A stretch of DNA of 64,000 bases from Lumbricus terrestris (GCA_949752735.1 OX457047.1:15337674-15401673); one strand, 5' to 3'; counted from the first letter of the stretch, positions 1 through 13,089 are shown. Made by a program: numbers and translations. The notes: generated by a model not told the origin, from the letters alone.

Positions 1-625
1 CTCCAATATAATTTATACTATTACTGTTCCCTTACTGTAGCAGTCTAAGAACAATACGCTATTATAATCAATCAAGACAAGGTAAAACAGGTACTATTTG
101 TAAAGAAATAAGATATGATAGATATTATCTGTGATGCGGTGTGCTATACAGGTTTTCTAGCTTTAGAGGAATTTTTCTTGAAGTGGCGCTATATAAATTG
201 ATGATCATGATTACGATGACAGTAGCATCATCATGTTTAAGTGTGGAGCAACTGCAGGTAGTTGAATTGATTCCTGGTTTGAAGATTCCTGGTTGACTTC
301 AGCCATATAGCTACTTTTGAGCATTAGAAGTCTTGCTATTATAAGGGTAAAACTTTGATGGCGTTGTGCTAGTCCTAAATATTAATATTTTGTCTTGCAA
401 CTTTTTGTGTGATGTTTCTGGGGAGAATGGAACCAAACGGCGCCTTGGGGAACAGTCAATTCCAACTTTCATTTTTAACGACCACCCTAGCGGTTGACAG
501 ACCACAGGTTACAACCGGTTACAGTGTACAGTTATGCAATTATCTCAATTAACATCAATATTACTACAAAAAGAACAGACAGCCTGCAATACAAGGGTGC
601 GAATAGACGCCCACAAACATGTCTA

Positions 626-702
626 TCCTACAGGGGCTTTGAGAATCGAACTCAGTTCTACTGATCTCCATGCCAGTTTCTTATCTACTGTGCCACTGGC
701 CC
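626..702 (-). repeat. tRNA-like SINE head
   Basis: On the minus strand the run reads GGGGCCAGTGGCACAGTAGA, then TGAGTTCGATTCTCA as a T-arm-like hairpin, and AAAGCCCC. A and B boxes and part of an acceptor stem are present, but pairing is incomplete, so it is a retroposon head rather than a working tRNA gene. Confidence 0.55.
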
Positions 703-1082
703 CCAACAATAAAACAACAATAAAATGCTATGATAGAATATTATCATGCCAGGCACTTTGAATCTTCCTCCATATATAGCAGACTGGCTATTGACCCGAT
801 CACCGTTTTGGTCCACACATTACACACTGACATTATAGATGTCACTAATTAAAAATAATAATCATTGCCCTTACCCAAAAGGAAGGTGGGAAAGACTAGT
901 TGAACTATCAAACACACATGGATGGAACAGCGGAAGTAAGTGGAAAGTCTAAGATGACAAAGAGTCGTAGAAATAGGAATGTTCCAGAAGGGACATAATG
1001 CCATTGATGATGATGGTGATGATGATGCTACTTCAGGTACTATGACTACAAGAAATACAACTAGTATAGTAGGTGAAAGTAC

Positions 1083-1177
1083 CGTCTGAACGTGCTGCAC
1101 CAGCCACAGTGCGGATCAACTATGCACTTGCTGCAAGTAAGAGAAGCAGCACAGTTGTGCGTGCTCATTTTCTGCAC
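1083..1177 (-). CDS. plexin-like exon 4, PSI domain
   Basis: A short exon after the acceptor TGATTTCAG, encoding VQKMSTHNCAASLTCSKC and then IVDPHCGWCSTFRR. The cysteine pattern C-x5-C-x2-C-x5-C-x2-C with the HCGWC core is the PSI (plexin-semaphorin-integrin) knot that follows the sema domain. The donor GTACTT leaves two bases of a split codon. It continues the frame of exon 3 exactly (NKS then VQKM), which makes a chance match unlikely. Confidence 0.82.
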
Positions 1178-4100
1178 CTGAAATCAAAGCCAATTAACAT
1201 GTCCTGATTGTCCTCGTTTTATTTTTATTAGCCTTTTTAATTATCGACATATTGCCTCTGTCCTGTAATTTGAAAGCCGCACTTGGCAAAAATGTCCAAA
1301 CCATAAAAATGTCACTTCATGTCATCTCCTATATAAATGCAGCGCTGTAGGTCAGCAAACATTCAGTATTTAACGAGTAGCTCTTGGCATATTTGCCTAA
1401 ACCATAAAAATGTTACTTCAGATCATCTCTGATATAAATACTGCCTTCAAGTCAACAAACATTCGTTTGATCGCGTTCAAATCAAGAAATTTATTTTTAA
1501 ACAATTTACTAAAAATAATGAAATAAAGAAAGAATACACTTTGTACACAAGAGATAGGAAACCTCAATCCTAAACTCAACCAATATGCATTATGCACTGA
1601 TTTCTACTTCAACTACTGTGGACAGCTAACAATGATATTTCAGCAATAATCGCAAATCCTACAGAAACCAAGTTTAGGTAAAAATTTTAGCTGCAATAGC
1701 AGTGTACCGTAATGTTAAGATGTCAGCAGGCTAAAAACTTCAGTCTGTTATCTGTTACAAGTATTTCTTTTTACGACACTGTTCATTTGTTTGCAGAACT
1801 CTTCTAATTCATTTGACGCAATAAGACTTATTTGTATCATCGTGGTTGGATTGGGAGCGCCTCTGAGTATACTTCTTGAAGAGGTGCTATATAAATTCTT
1901 GAAATTAATAAGTAATAGCGATTGACTTATACTTATAAATCATGATGACCAAGTTACTCTAACTTCTTTCTTACCGATTTGTTGGTCAGCGCATAGATAG
2001 TATCATCTGAGACTATGATGAGATCTTTTATCTGCTGTTGTGAATCCAGATTCAGATTCAGGTCAATGGTTCCATACGGAATGGATGAGTTACCCGGATA
2101 TCGTAAATGCAGCTGATAACATAATAGATGACATAAAATTTCAACTCAAAAATATTCCTTCATTGTTCAAGTACTTAAAAACAAATACTCTGTAAATTTT
2201 CGAACTTGTAGAAGTGCTGGCCCAAGGACCTGAAATAATCCACCTTAACCATCCTGAATTCTCCAAGCGTCTCCAATCTCTATACTCAAGCGCATGCTCC
2301 AATGCCATTTACTATCAGCATATCTATAATTCCATTCCATCTATTTTTTTACAACACAAGCATTGTCTGTAAGTTTTTTGTAATATTTATTGGTGTGGAC
2401 ACACACTTGCGCTTGAATTATGTTATTATCTTTGTCTTAGTTAATAACAATAACAATAACAATAATAATAGTACTAATGACCACAATTTATATGGCGCAG
2501 TAACACAGAGATGCTGTTACAAGGACGCTGCCCATGACCGTACACTGCGTACAGGCACACTTTAAGCCCTGAGCAAAACTTCTGTTATAGTTTTTCAGCT
2601 GAACTTCTGTAATAGCTTTTCAGATGCACTTCTGTCATAGCTTTTCAAGTGCACATTTGTAATAGCTTTTCAGTTGCATCTCTGTAATAGGTTTTCAGTT
2701 GCACTTCGATACCCAATTTCGGACATGAACCAAATACAAATATAGTCACTGCAATTTAGTGACTAGAAGCCACTTAATCTGGCCACTTAAACTAACATCA
2801 GTAATTCAGTATGAACCCAAGCCTGTGCTAGAGTTAATTGCAATCTGCAATTAAGATTCAACATGAATAGATAATCACTCATCGTTTATAATACATCCTT
2901 CCATCAACAGTATTTCTCATTCACATGGTCCTGCCATGACATTACTCTAGAAAGCCCTTCCAAACATGTGAGTTCAAATGTTTGACTACAAATTATCATT
3001 CGCATGACGCACATGTATGGATTTATGACCCATAAGCAAAAGTGAAAACTGCCACCACATCACCAATTACAGTTCATCGACATCATCATTATACAACAGC
3101 TCAGTTTACTTGTAAGTGTACCTTGACCAGTTTGCCGTTTGTTCCTCCAACGAAAGCCACAGTTGCATTGTTGACCGTCTTTGTTAAGATAGATGTTGGT
3201 AGAATACCCTTAATTTCCGATGAAAACACAGGCTGAATAGGACTAAGGCTCACAGTAGGACGGTTGTAGTGATTTTCTCCACAGTATATGTGATTTACAT
3301 CCTGCATTGCAGTCACATCAAATCATTTACTTATTTCAAAACTTTAAAAGACAATTTTAAGCAAAGATAATAAGCAATTGAAATGTGGACCTGGAAAAAG
3401 AATGAAGAAGATCAACTGGACAGAGGACAAAAAAATGAAGAAGTACTGGGAAGAATTGGAAAAGAAAGAACACTGAAAAGAACAATAAGAGGAAGACAAA
3501 GGGAAATGGATTGGACAAACGCTGAAAGGAGTGTCTCTACTAAAAATGGTGATCGAAGGAAAAATGGAGGGGAAAAGAACAATTGGAATACCAAGACAGA
3601 TGATGCTAGACTGGATGATGGAGAACCGATATGAAAAACTTGAGAAAGCACGCACAGCGGAGGATAGAGTGGCGACATTGGACATTTGAACCAGACCAGG
3701 GGCAGAGAACAGGAAAATAAACACTATATTACTAATAATATTACTTGCTAAAATCTCTAAGCCTATAGTTGTCCAGTGGCAAGGCATCCATCAAGCTATT
3801 ATGTCACTATTTCATCATCATCATCATCGAAATCCTTGGGCTAAACGCCCGTAGGTGTCCGACGCCACTCTCTGTTTGAGTCTGTCTCGCGTCATGTTGC
3901 CCATCTTCAACCTGTCCGGTCTGCAGGTCCATACCATTAACATCTTGAACCAGCTAGACCACCTTGTCTGATGAAGAGAATATGGGGAGAGAGGCACGAA
4001 GGACAACCTGGGTCAATGCCCGTATGTGTCCCAAGCTCTCTCCCCCCCCCCGACTCTCTCCACTGGTCTGTACTGACCGGCCTGGGCATGTCAGCTCCAC

Positions 4101-6451
4101 ATCATGACACCTTGAAGCATCTGGGTCGCTAGGTCACTTGTGTCGTGGTTTTTGCGGATTTCTATGGTCTTGGTCTTTTACTGCCAGTGTATCTCCACCC
4201 ATCTGGCAAACCTTCCTCATTTTATCCGGGCTTAGGACCGGCACAGGGAAGTTGCTGGTTCCCTGTGGCAGAGGATGGATGCAGTTTAATGTCGTGCCCA
4301 GGACCAATTTACAATGGGTTATTGTGCCACTATTTACAATGGGTTACTCTGCCGCCATCTACAATGAGCTACTCTGCCACCATCTACAATGAGCTATTAT
4401 GCTACTACCAGAATTTATAATGGACTCTCTACACAGTGAACATTTCATTGAAGATTACAATTTGCACACTCAATGCTACAGTAAACGGTCAGACGACGAA
4501 CAATGATTTTTAAAATAAATAATTTTTTTTACTCAATGTTCTCTACTGAAACCCACAGCCCTGCAACAACAATTGAATGTATTGTGCTACACGAAGATAA
4601 GTCTCATCTTAACAACCAGTAATACAATTCAAAGTCATCCAGTAAACTGTGCACCAATTTTCTTCATCACAAGATGCGGTGGTGTAGTATGTTCTGTGCC
4701 TTCTAGACGGAGGGTAGCACGCTCAAATCATATTCAAGCCATTGCGTAGCGACCTTGGACATTTTGCTCACTCATAATTGTCTGTGAGGAAGGGAGGGAA
4801 ACCACATCGTTCATCTTATCCATCAGTAGCATAAAAAGTCTGCCTTTGGACAGAGAATTGATCATCACGATCATCATTATCCACCACAATGACACCATCA
4901 TCTTGATACAAAAATGTCTTAAACTCAGTCCTTAAGCTCTGAAGAATGGGAAATTGAATGGGAAATTGAATCCGAGAAGTTCATATAACGCAATAAAAAA
5001 ACATACATTTATTAGTAAGACAAACCAAAAACCATGTAGTAAAAATCAGAAGATCTGGCTGAATAAAATACAACCTCAACTTAGCAAGTATCATTGCTCA
5101 TCAAAAGACAAATATGGATGAAGAGAATAACCACATTACAGTCAGTGAAGATCTATGTGATAAACACCAGACATTTTGCAGTAAGGGCTCAAAGTAGAAG
5201 TGGCCAAAATTCATATAGACTAGACACAGTGAATTTTTGGTTCTCATCAAGATTTTTTTATCATATACACAGGCCTTTACACAGTTCTTATAAGGGTGCT
5301 ATATAAATTGACTTGGCAAATATATTACCGAATACACAGTTAGAAAAGTTTACCGTTTTTGTGCAGGTTTGTGATCCAGCAATGTAGTTTGGTCCAATGT
5401 TTCCTATTCCATTGAAGCAATCACGCACCACCTTCTGAAAAGCCTCCTCCACTTTTTTCATTGAATAAACACAGAGCGCAGCATCACCTGTCGTACCTGT
5501 GAATGCTCCAAACATAGCATCAGCATCAACACGGAGGGCGTCGCTCAGCTGGCGCCCCACCTTGCCCAAGGTCATGTCCCGGAGAACGGAGAAGCGATTC
5601 CCACTGACCGTGCACTCCAGCGGAATCTCGGTAAATGACCAGAGTTTCGGATCCTTTTCGCATATCCGCAAGGCGTAGGTCGTCCGAACAGAGTTGGCGT
5701 CGGAATGCATTGCGAAGAAGTACGTATAACCGTTGTAGGAAAAGCCACTTACAAAATCCACCTGGAACGTTTCACGCATATGCGTAAGCACGTCTATTCG
5801 GCTGGAGTAATCTTTCTCCTGACGAGCGATTTCAAGCGAGTCCAGATTACGCATGGAAATGAAACTGATGAGATTATTGTAATCGCCATTACCTTTAAGG
5901 CTGCGTGACGCTCCAACATAGAGGACGCCTTCAGAGTTAATGCCGGGACCAATAAAAGCAAAAACAGACTTCTTTTCATCGTTCGGTATGACCGGTTTGT
6001 AGACATAGCCGATTGGACTGAAGCTATCTAAGTCAACTTTAAAGCAAGAACCATAATACGCTGTGCTACAGAGGATGAGCTTGCGTTGTGGATTGTTGAC
6101 CAGGAGGACACGAGGCACAAAACTAACGGGTGTTCTCTGGTGCGGGCAGACATCAGTCGGTTTATATGGACAATCGATGTGGTCACGGAAAGGTCCAATG
6201 TCGAGTGAATTTTCTTCTTTCAGGGCAGTTGAAAGTAAGTAGATTTTGCCAGTCGCTGCAACATATATTTTGCTTTTGGACGCATCGTAAACAAATCTGT
6301 GCAGCTCCACCTCATCCGACCTTTCCGTAAAAACATTGTTGACGCTGGGAGAGGCAAACGGAATGTTTGGCAGGAAGGCACAGAGCACGAACAGCATTGA
6401 ACACGATTTCTTGATTGCTAAGAAGGCCATCACAACTTCCTGAAACCACAT
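1083..6451 (-). CDS. plexin-like semaphorin receptor, N-terminal part (four exons, continues past left edge)
   Basis: Plexins are single-pass cell-surface receptors for semaphorins. Coding pieces on the minus strand are 6451-5354 (366 codons), 3301-3110 (64 codons), 2112-1975 (46 codons) and 1177-1083 (31 codons plus 2 bases), joined in phases 0, 0, 0. Each junction has AG/GT signals (donors GTAAAC, GTAAAC, GTAAGA, GTACTT). The first three exons give a signal peptide followed by a sema beta-propeller. The fourth gives a PSI knot with five cysteines and the hallmark HCGWC. Together about 507 residues are present, roughly the first quarter of a plexin. Later PSI/IPT repeats, the membrane segment and the GAP domain must lie left of base 1; I could not find a further exon in 1-1080. 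Semaphorin or MET-type receptors also carry sema plus PSI. The plexin assignment rests on the GSC-type strand after LLVNNPQRKLILC and the sema-to-PSI exon layout. Confidence 0.85.
1800..1915 (+). repeat. LINE/SINE 3' tail of the GAGCGCCTCTGAGTA type
   Basis: TTGGGAGCGCCTCTGAGTAT then CTTGAAGAGGTGCTATATAA is the shared 3' tail seen in family B SINEs and in LINE remnants at 10.2 and 13.2 kb. Confidence 0.65.
1975..2112 (-). CDS. plexin-like exon 3, end of sema propeller
   Basis: A 46-codon exon between the acceptor TTATCAG and the donor GTAAGA, phase 0 at both ends. It encodes LHLRYPGNSSIP, then LNLNLDSQQQIKDLIIVSDD, then TIYALTNKS. The last strand corresponds to the plexin 'LYVLTxxxV' strand just before the PSI domain. 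It is too short to stand out as an ORF and was found by reading for splice-compatible frames. Confidence 0.78.
2556..2571 (-). repeat. terminal fragment of the CAGGGCTTAAAGTG MITE family
   Basis: CACACTTTAAGCCCTG matches one end of the MITE at 41.5 kb; only this end is recognisable. Confidence 0.45.
2577..2708 (+). repeat. tandem repeat, ~28-bp unit, five copies
   Basis: Units of the form ACTTCTGTAATAGCTTTTCA followed by GTTGC recur about every 28 bases with small changes. Confidence 0.8.
3110..3301 (-). CDS. plexin-like exon 2, sema domain blade
   Basis: A 64-codon exon between the acceptor TGCAATGCAG (just above 3301) and the donor GTAAAC (below 3110), phase 0 at both ends. The translation runs DVNHIYCGENHYNRPTVSLS to TVAFVGGTNGKLVKVHLQ. 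The segment VAFVGGTNGKLVKVHL matches the plexin sema signature in which a hydrophobic strand is followed by G(T/D)xG(R/K)LLKV. Phase agrees with both neighbouring exons. Confidence 0.83.
3360..3720 (+). mobile_element. LINE 3' end with partly open C-terminal ORF
   Basis: Plus-strand frame ending in TGA at about 3686-3688 reads KWIGQTLKGVSLLKMVIEGK, then MEGKRTIGIPRQMMLDWMME. This matches the C-terminal 'WIGH-LR...SLLK-VIEGxxEGKR-RGRPR-xxLDWM' tail of many non-LTR retrotransposons. Only about 70 codons are clean. Confidence 0.72.
4308..4408 (+). repeat. tandem repeat, ~28-bp unit, about four copies
   Basis: ACAATGGGTTACTCTGCC and ACAATGAGCTACTCTGCC-type units repeat, giving an open reading frame by chance. 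Confidence 0.75.
4680..4880 (+). repeat. old SINE related to family B
   Basis: GCGGTGGTGTAGTATGTTCT resembles the family B head, and GACCTTGGACATTTTGCTCA resembles its core (GACCTTGGGCAAGTCCTTCA). It is much diverged and ends near ATCATCACGATCATC. Confidence 0.55.
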
Positions 6452-6459
6452 TGTTGCAC
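5354..6459 (-). CDS. plexin-like first coding exon: signal peptide and main part of sema domain
   Basis: The exon opens at 6459 just after an acceptor (TTTTCAG), so a 5' untranslated exon lies upstream (at higher coordinates). The first ATG is at 6451; the open frame continues upstream only through the intron, so I reject the longer frame. Residues 1-36 hold a hydrophobic stretch (SMLFVLCAFLPNIPFA), a likely secretion signal; a second ATG seven codons in could serve equally. Downstream are sema-type strands such as KIYVAATGKIYLLS, a CP-type cysteine pair (DVCPHQRTPV), LILCSTAYYGSC and VLYVGASRS. The donor at 5353-5352 (GTAAAC) follows TCTKT in phase 0. A large single exon covering most of the sema domain is typical of many plexin genes. 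Confidence 0.85.
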
Positions 6460-6559
6460 CTGAAAACAATGAAAATAATGACCAAATTGATTCGAAACCT
6501 ATAATCTATTTTCTTGCACATATTTGAAAATGCCACTAACAATATTCGGATAGTTGGAT

Positions 6560-6660
6560 GGATAGTTGGTCAGCTGGTTCATACTGATGGACTGACAGTC
6601 AAATAGATGGACTGACTGTCAAATAGATGGACTGACAGTCATACAGATGGTTGGATGAAT
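6560..6660 (+). repeat. tandem repeat, ~25-bp unit
   Basis: GATGGACTGACAGTCAAATA units repeat three to four times upstream of the plexin first coding exon. Confidence 0.7.
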
Positions 6661-8159
6661 GACAGCACAGATAGTCACATGGGCGAGTTGATTGGGTGGG
6701 CAATTGACTACGACTACTGTCAATGGACAGACTGACCGTTTGATGGCTTGTCCCCTCCACAAAAAAATGTGTTAGCAAGACTGCACTGTATAAATTAAGA
6801 TGGTAAGGAATTAAGAAAGTAAAAGTTAAACAAACCAATTATGAAATTTATAGAATTTAGACTAATACAAGAAGTTCAAGAACACAACACAGAAATGAAC
6901 ACATGTGAGCATACAAAATGTACTGGCATGTAGATGTGTACCATAACATAACAGCTATGTATAACTTATCCTTATACTATCTAGAAAAATATTTGAATAA
7001 TAAATGATTTACTTGAATACAGTGAAATCACAGTCTACCACATTTGCACAGATGTTTTGTTTTCAGCAATGTAAAATTTCTATAATTGGTTTGCCATACA
7101 CACCATTTCAGATAAAATTATACAAATATGATAGCTAGAGGACCAGCCATATATTGCATATGCAAACAAAATCATATTTATGACTCCTACCCCTATTGCA
7201 ACTCATATACTTTTGTGGAACCTCCCACATGCGCACATATAAAGAAGTCTCTCTATCTCTAGTTAATTAGCTGGTCATCCATAAAACATTTATTCTACCA
7301 TAAGGTTACTATTTACTTTTGCCAAACATCATATCTGCTACCTAATTTTTTTTAAACTGTAATGGCTTACTGTTTAGATCTGAACAGAATTTAAATTAAA
7401 TGTAATCAAATGCCATCGGACGAAGAGAGGATAAACTAGAGTAGTAAAATAAGTTAATGGGGACGTCACAATTAGAAATTTATTTAGCGTACGCACATTT
7501 TCTCGATACCCTCCCCGCCAAAAGCACCCATATGCAAATCACCTAAATACGGCGACCCCTCAATAAACACATAACCCTCAATAAACACATAATTACATGG
7601 ACTGCCGCAGTTCTGCATGATGCGGGTAAGTTTATACGACAAGGAAATTCACGTCGACAATTATTTGGGATCTCAGATTCATACTTCTGTGACCGCATGC
7701 GCTAAAATTGTTCATAATAAGAATAATAATAATAATATGGGAATAATCTTCAAATATTAACTACACATGTACAGGAAAGTCTAAGAGGTTCACAAACTAT
7801 GATGTCTAGTATGGTACATACAGTATACTTCGTAATGTCACAAGTTATGTGTATTTAGTAAACAACAATGACGTTTCGTCAGATAGTTCAACAATGACAA
7901 AACAACTGAAGAATACATGGTAAGTTGGATACATTGAATAAACAGAAAGAAAAACAGATGTGATAAAACTGAGTAAATATGATGAAAAAGAGAATAAACG
8001 TTGTCATCCATGTGTCTTGAAGAGATTGTGGAAGTTTAGTTTCTATTGAAGATGCAATGCAGAGAATAATAGCAATAGAAAAGGAAGCACTCTTTAAAAC
8101 AGGAGAGCTTCAAAGAGTCTTGAATCTTAGATTTAAACAAAATGGTGACAAGTTTCACA

Positions 8160-8410
8160 CAAGGTATGAGACGTTGTGTGCTGGATAAGTGGACAACTGA
8201 AAAGGCAGAAATGGAGAAGATGAAAATGTGGCCGTGAAGAGGGATACAGTACAAATAACCAGAGGGATAACAAAATAAACGGTGTCGCAACTAATGCTGG
8301 ATAAGTCAATGGTCAACATAGTAAAGAGGAGACAAATGAACTGGATTGGCCACTCACAACATGTTGGTGAAAATTTGATCCTGTTTGAAGAAGTATCTCT
8401 TTGAACCATA
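8160..8410 (+). mobile_element. LINE C-terminal fragment, decayed
   Basis: VNIVKRRQMNWIGHSQHVGE (around 8309-8370) matches the RRQMxWIGH motif near the end of many LINE ORFs; stops break the surrounding frame. Confidence 0.55.
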
Positions 8411-9959
8411 GTGGTTCTGAAGACTTGTACTGACTAGCCCCACATAAGTCAATTCTCCATTCATAAAAGTGACATAAAATTGGTTTATGCAGACACATGT
8501 GTTGTCTTATAAGATTCAGTATTTAAGACACTAGGCACCATAAGTCTTCTGCTTTGTACTAGACAACAGCATAGTGAAGTGTAGCCTCAATATCATTAAT
8601 CCATTGATGGCCTCTCACAGAATCCACTGAAGCAACCACTATGTTTTGTGGAAGATCAGTTTCAGTCCCCCCACATAATCTGACTGAGGATAAGAAATAA
8701 TGCCCTGCTGTCACAACTTCTCAAGCATTAATGAGATGCTATTTATGAAGCCAAGTTGAGACTTGCTAGTGTTGCTTGTCCAGCTTAAATGAACTAGCAT
8801 ATGACACAATTTTGAATACCAAATATTAATGAGAATAATTGGCCAGCCTATATACTTTGGCCCGTATACATACCAGTCCTGGTATCCATAATTTAGTCCA
8901 ACTAAAGCCCAAACGGAAATTGAAAACACATCATGTATATTAAACAATTTAAGTTCAGATATTGATCATCGTTTCAATTTGTACTGTCTGCTAACTTTCT
9001 AAACCTCTATACTTTCAGCCTCTCTTGACCCATGCTGATGTAAGAGTGAGAGCAGAGTATGACAGTATACAAAACGATGATATAAAGACAAATTTTGTGC
9101 TTAGTGAAAGTAAACAATTCAACATACAGACTGCTGTGTTTGCATACCTAAGAATCTCACAAATCTTAAAGCAAATATATAAAACTAGATGTTTGCCTAT
9201 CCTAAGAGAAGTTAAAAAAAATATTAAAAATCATCCTGCATTGTCAATTTGTCTTGGTAAAATTCCTGGCCCATATATTATTTTATGAGTATCGTAAAAC
9301 AACATCCCCAACAATCTTTATTATCCCAGCAGGTAGATCACGTAGACATCATAAAAAAGAGGCCATTCAATTTTCAACAGAGCAGAATTGTATTGCAAAC
9401 AACACAACTCAGCCTAAATTAGTTTGTTTTGAGAACAATTAAATCACTGGTCATGCTTCCTCGTGACATTGGGCACTAGAAATTGAATCACACACATCAA
9501 CCGTTTCCACAGCTGTTGATGATCATCCCATTCAGCCGTACTCAAATTACTCAAACAAATTTCTCAGAAGCAACAATGACATAATTGATGTGACAACTGA
9601 ACTCTGGCCAGCCCAGATTCAGGTTACCAAATACACAGAACTACTTTCATTGTGGTCTGAAAATGGCCAGATCTCTTTCTTCATTTAGTGGTTCAAAATT
9701 GTCAAAATTTATCTAAGGCAGTGAGGAAGGGCTCACTAATTGCATTGACACACATCACCCTTTCGGTGCCTCAGTCTCATCTACTCATCTTCTTCAATTG
9801 ATTTATCCAACATAAGTTGTCTGTCTCATTCAGTGAACTGACTTTCTGGGTTCTGACTGTAGTAGGTTTATGTTAGTGCATCATTAGTTGATGCAGTGTG
9901 TGCATCAGAGGCAGACACCATAAAATCTGCTAATTAATTAACAAATAAATAAATGGAAT

Positions 9960-10330
9960 GTCTGTCCAATGTGTGTACAGCCAGCATGTACAGACTGCCC
10001 TCTTCATTGTGTGTACAAGAACCACAAATATCAACATCAGAATATTTTCACAAGCCTCCATGAAATATTTTCTTCAGGAGTAAGACTCAACTTACAACCG
10101 AAATCAGGATCCTCTGCTAAAACCAGTTTGATATCTGCAGAGGATTGGAATTGAGCTATTTTGGTTGTAGGACCGTTCATCTGGAATGACCTCCCCTTCA
10201 AAGCTACATCTGCCCAATCAAACATAGCTTCATAAATTTTTAAAGCATTTCCTTAACCGTGGCTGGGTTGGGAGCGCCTCTAAGTAGATTTCTTGAAGGT
10301 GTGCTACATAAATCCGTAGAATTAATGATA
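9960..10330 (+). mobile_element. LINE 3' end (L2/CR1-like), decayed
   Basis: Around 10165-10250 the plus strand translates as WNDLPFKATSAQSNIA...IFKAFP, a typical C-terminal end of L2/CR1-type reverse transcriptase ORFs. It is followed by the tail GGGAGCGCCTCTAAGTAGAT...GGTGTGCTACATAAAT. The upstream part is not recognisable. Confidence 0.65.
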
Positions 10331-13089
10331 AATCATAGAAACCAGAAGCCACGCAAGAGTGGGCATGTATCCCAAGACAGATCACTCCCGATTTTAGCCT
10401 GAGTGACATCATAGAATTGACAAAACGAACAGAACTGGGCAGCAAATTCCGAAGATTCGGACCAGGTACACAGAAAATTCCAGCACCATGCAGGGTGCAT
10501 AAAGACTCATGGTTTTCAAAAACTGTTAAATCTTCAAAAAATCCCAAGCAATCATGTAAATCTCCCTCTCATGCTACACAACTCATACTTCCATCATTCG
10601 CTCTTCCATTGACTAAGTCCTGGGATTTATTGTATGCCACATGGTTACCTACCAGAAACTTAGCCAAGTCAAAGTCTTCAATCATCCTCCATCCAAGGAT
10701 TGATGAACCATGAACAATCTTGTTCCATCTGCTTTAGTCCCATATCGACAACAAACTGAATGAAACATCAGTTCAAATCATTGATAAATCAGTTCATGTT
10801 ATTACTTATCAGCCAATGTCATTTTATGTCTTCCTTGAGTTCTTGATCTGGAAACTAGGTTTGGAAAATCTCCTTCTCAAGGCAATTCTACTCCTCTGCA
10901 GAACAAGCCAGAAATTAGAAACTTCCTCAGTTTAAGCTACCCAAGCACAAATCCTTTCAACTCCTACAATCTACAATGTCCAATTATTCATTTTCCCTGC
11001 AGTTCATGATACCCCCAAGAATTTAAAGCAGACACTAAATTTCAGGTATGTTGATAACTGCCTCCTAGCCTTTCTTAGTGGTTCGGCACAGACAGCCATA
11101 CATTGCCACTGGTCAAACACACAGCCATTATCAGCAATATATTAGCTGCATGCTGATTTTTCCAAAACTTTTCTCAGAGCTGCTCTGACACACCATGCAT
11201 AAATTGCATATGCAAGTCTTAAAAATCTCTCTTGACCAAATTCAGAATGCTCAGACATAAATTAGCCAAGATAAAGAAATGTGTCAACGTGCTTCAGGAA
11301 ATGGCCTTGAACCCTCATATCACATAATATTATATGCATCATGCATGCAACATATTTGTTAAGTACCATAATTTTTGTTTAACCTAAGTAACTCAATAGG
11401 CTCTGTTTGCTGTCTGATTATTTTCTTCCTGTACTTCAGACATAAGTGCTAAAACAGAATCAATGTCACCTGCATTTCACAGACTTGCAAATTATTTTCT
11501 CCTAGGTAGCTGAATTCGACTGCCATAACCATACAGACATACAGAGTCTCCCTTATAACCATCTCTATCAGAATGGTGGTGCAGGGAGATAATCTTGTCC
11601 CCATGTCCTTCCCCATCTTGCCCCATTCCGGCACATTTTGCCCCATCCCGGTAGGCTTTCTCCCCATACTCACCCTATCCCTGCATCACATTCCCACCAA
11701 AGACTTTTCAGCAATCAAAATTTTTTAAAAAGCTGTTTGCTGACAACTTTAGCTATTTGTACTGCTGATTGAATTTAATAAAGCACACAAAACACATATT
11801 ATCTTATCAAAAGTTTGCAATGCAGTCTATGCAGTGTATAGACTGTAGAGCTATAATAAAACCACCATTATTGACCCAATTACCACAAGTGCTCCATAGA
11901 ATAGTCATATATAGTGAGACCACACTGACCTGTGTATAGGGTGTAGCTTCTTCCTAGCAGATACTCTCATGATAGCACACCTGCTATCACTCTAGCTTGC
12001 TGTTTATAGTAGTCTAGATAGCAGGGCAACCACTTGAATGAACACTGAACTGGGCAGCCCATGTCTGCCATGGCCAGCCAGAGTCTCTCTCTTGAGAGAT
12101 ACAATCAATCATCACCAGTCAATGAGTCTCTGGTATAACCAAGTTCAGATGCCTGAGTGACCCGGCATCTACCAATCCCCTGGGCAAAGAACATTCCTAG
12201 ATGCAATTAACTGGGGCATGGCATGGCTGTGGACTCCAACATATACCAGGTAGTCATTAAGACCTCTTTGGCATGGGCAACTCCTTTCAAAAGAGGGCTA
12301 CCCTAATATTTTAAGGGCAGCTCATCAGAGGCTGTATGCCAAGCAAGGGTTAAGTTTTGCAGCTTCATTTGCCCAAGAAAATGAGACTTATTCAAACTAG
12401 ATATTGCAGAATAACCACTGAAGTAATTTTTACGATGAAAACCAATTTATTCTTATACCTACAGTTCTCCATTAAAATAGAAATAACTTATAAGTTTGTC
12501 CAGTTTTAGAAATGTATACAGAGTCATTAGTGCAATGTATTCATGTGCAATTCAGCATGGTGTCACTGGTGTGCTATATCTAATGTGACATGTGATACTA
12601 CTTCTCATGATACAAATCCGGAATGTATGCTTTAATTACTGTTCAAAACGGAAATTTGAAGTTCACTGAAGTTCATTGAAGTTCAGATTGTCATCTGTTA
12701 GACTGCATATCAGCTTTGTAGTATTGTTATTAATGAGTTGCAAATTGACACTAATGTAGCGAATCTATCGACCATGTGGTCTCATTCAGGCAGAGAGTAG
12801 ATTACATTGATGATTGAGTAGTAAACAAGTTGTCAAGAATCACTACAATAGGGGCTGGTTTCTTGATAAATAAGAAACAAATATTTTAATGTCTGCCTGC
12901 TTACAGAAATCGAGCCATTCAAGTAGGACCAGGGCTGGCTAAAAGTCTCCAAATGAAGCGTCAGGTACAAAACTGATATATAATATATGTCAAGGGCCGG
13001 TTCAAAGGTCTCCAGGGGCAGAACCGTAGGCCGTATGTCGCCCCATAGCTTTTGGTTCCCCAATCGCAGACTGCTATCAGACAGTGCCG
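10331..13089. other. intergenic, no gene recognised
   Basis: Short chance ORFs only. Short ATCCCGG / CCCCAT-type repeats lie at 11.58-11.68 kb. Nothing coding could be supported. Confidence 0.5.

Larger units (their letters stand above)
6463..9959. other. intergenic, no gene recognised
   Basis: AT-rich DNA upstream of the plexin exon, holding a tandem repeat (6.56-6.66 kb) and a LINE fragment (8.2-8.4 kb). The 5'-UTR exon and promoter of the plexin gene probably lie here or further right but cannot be placed. Confidence 0.5.

Noticed and set aside
626..702. A possible genuine tRNA gene
   Set aside because: The acceptor stem pairs only partly and no proper anticodon arm can be folded; a SINE head fits better.
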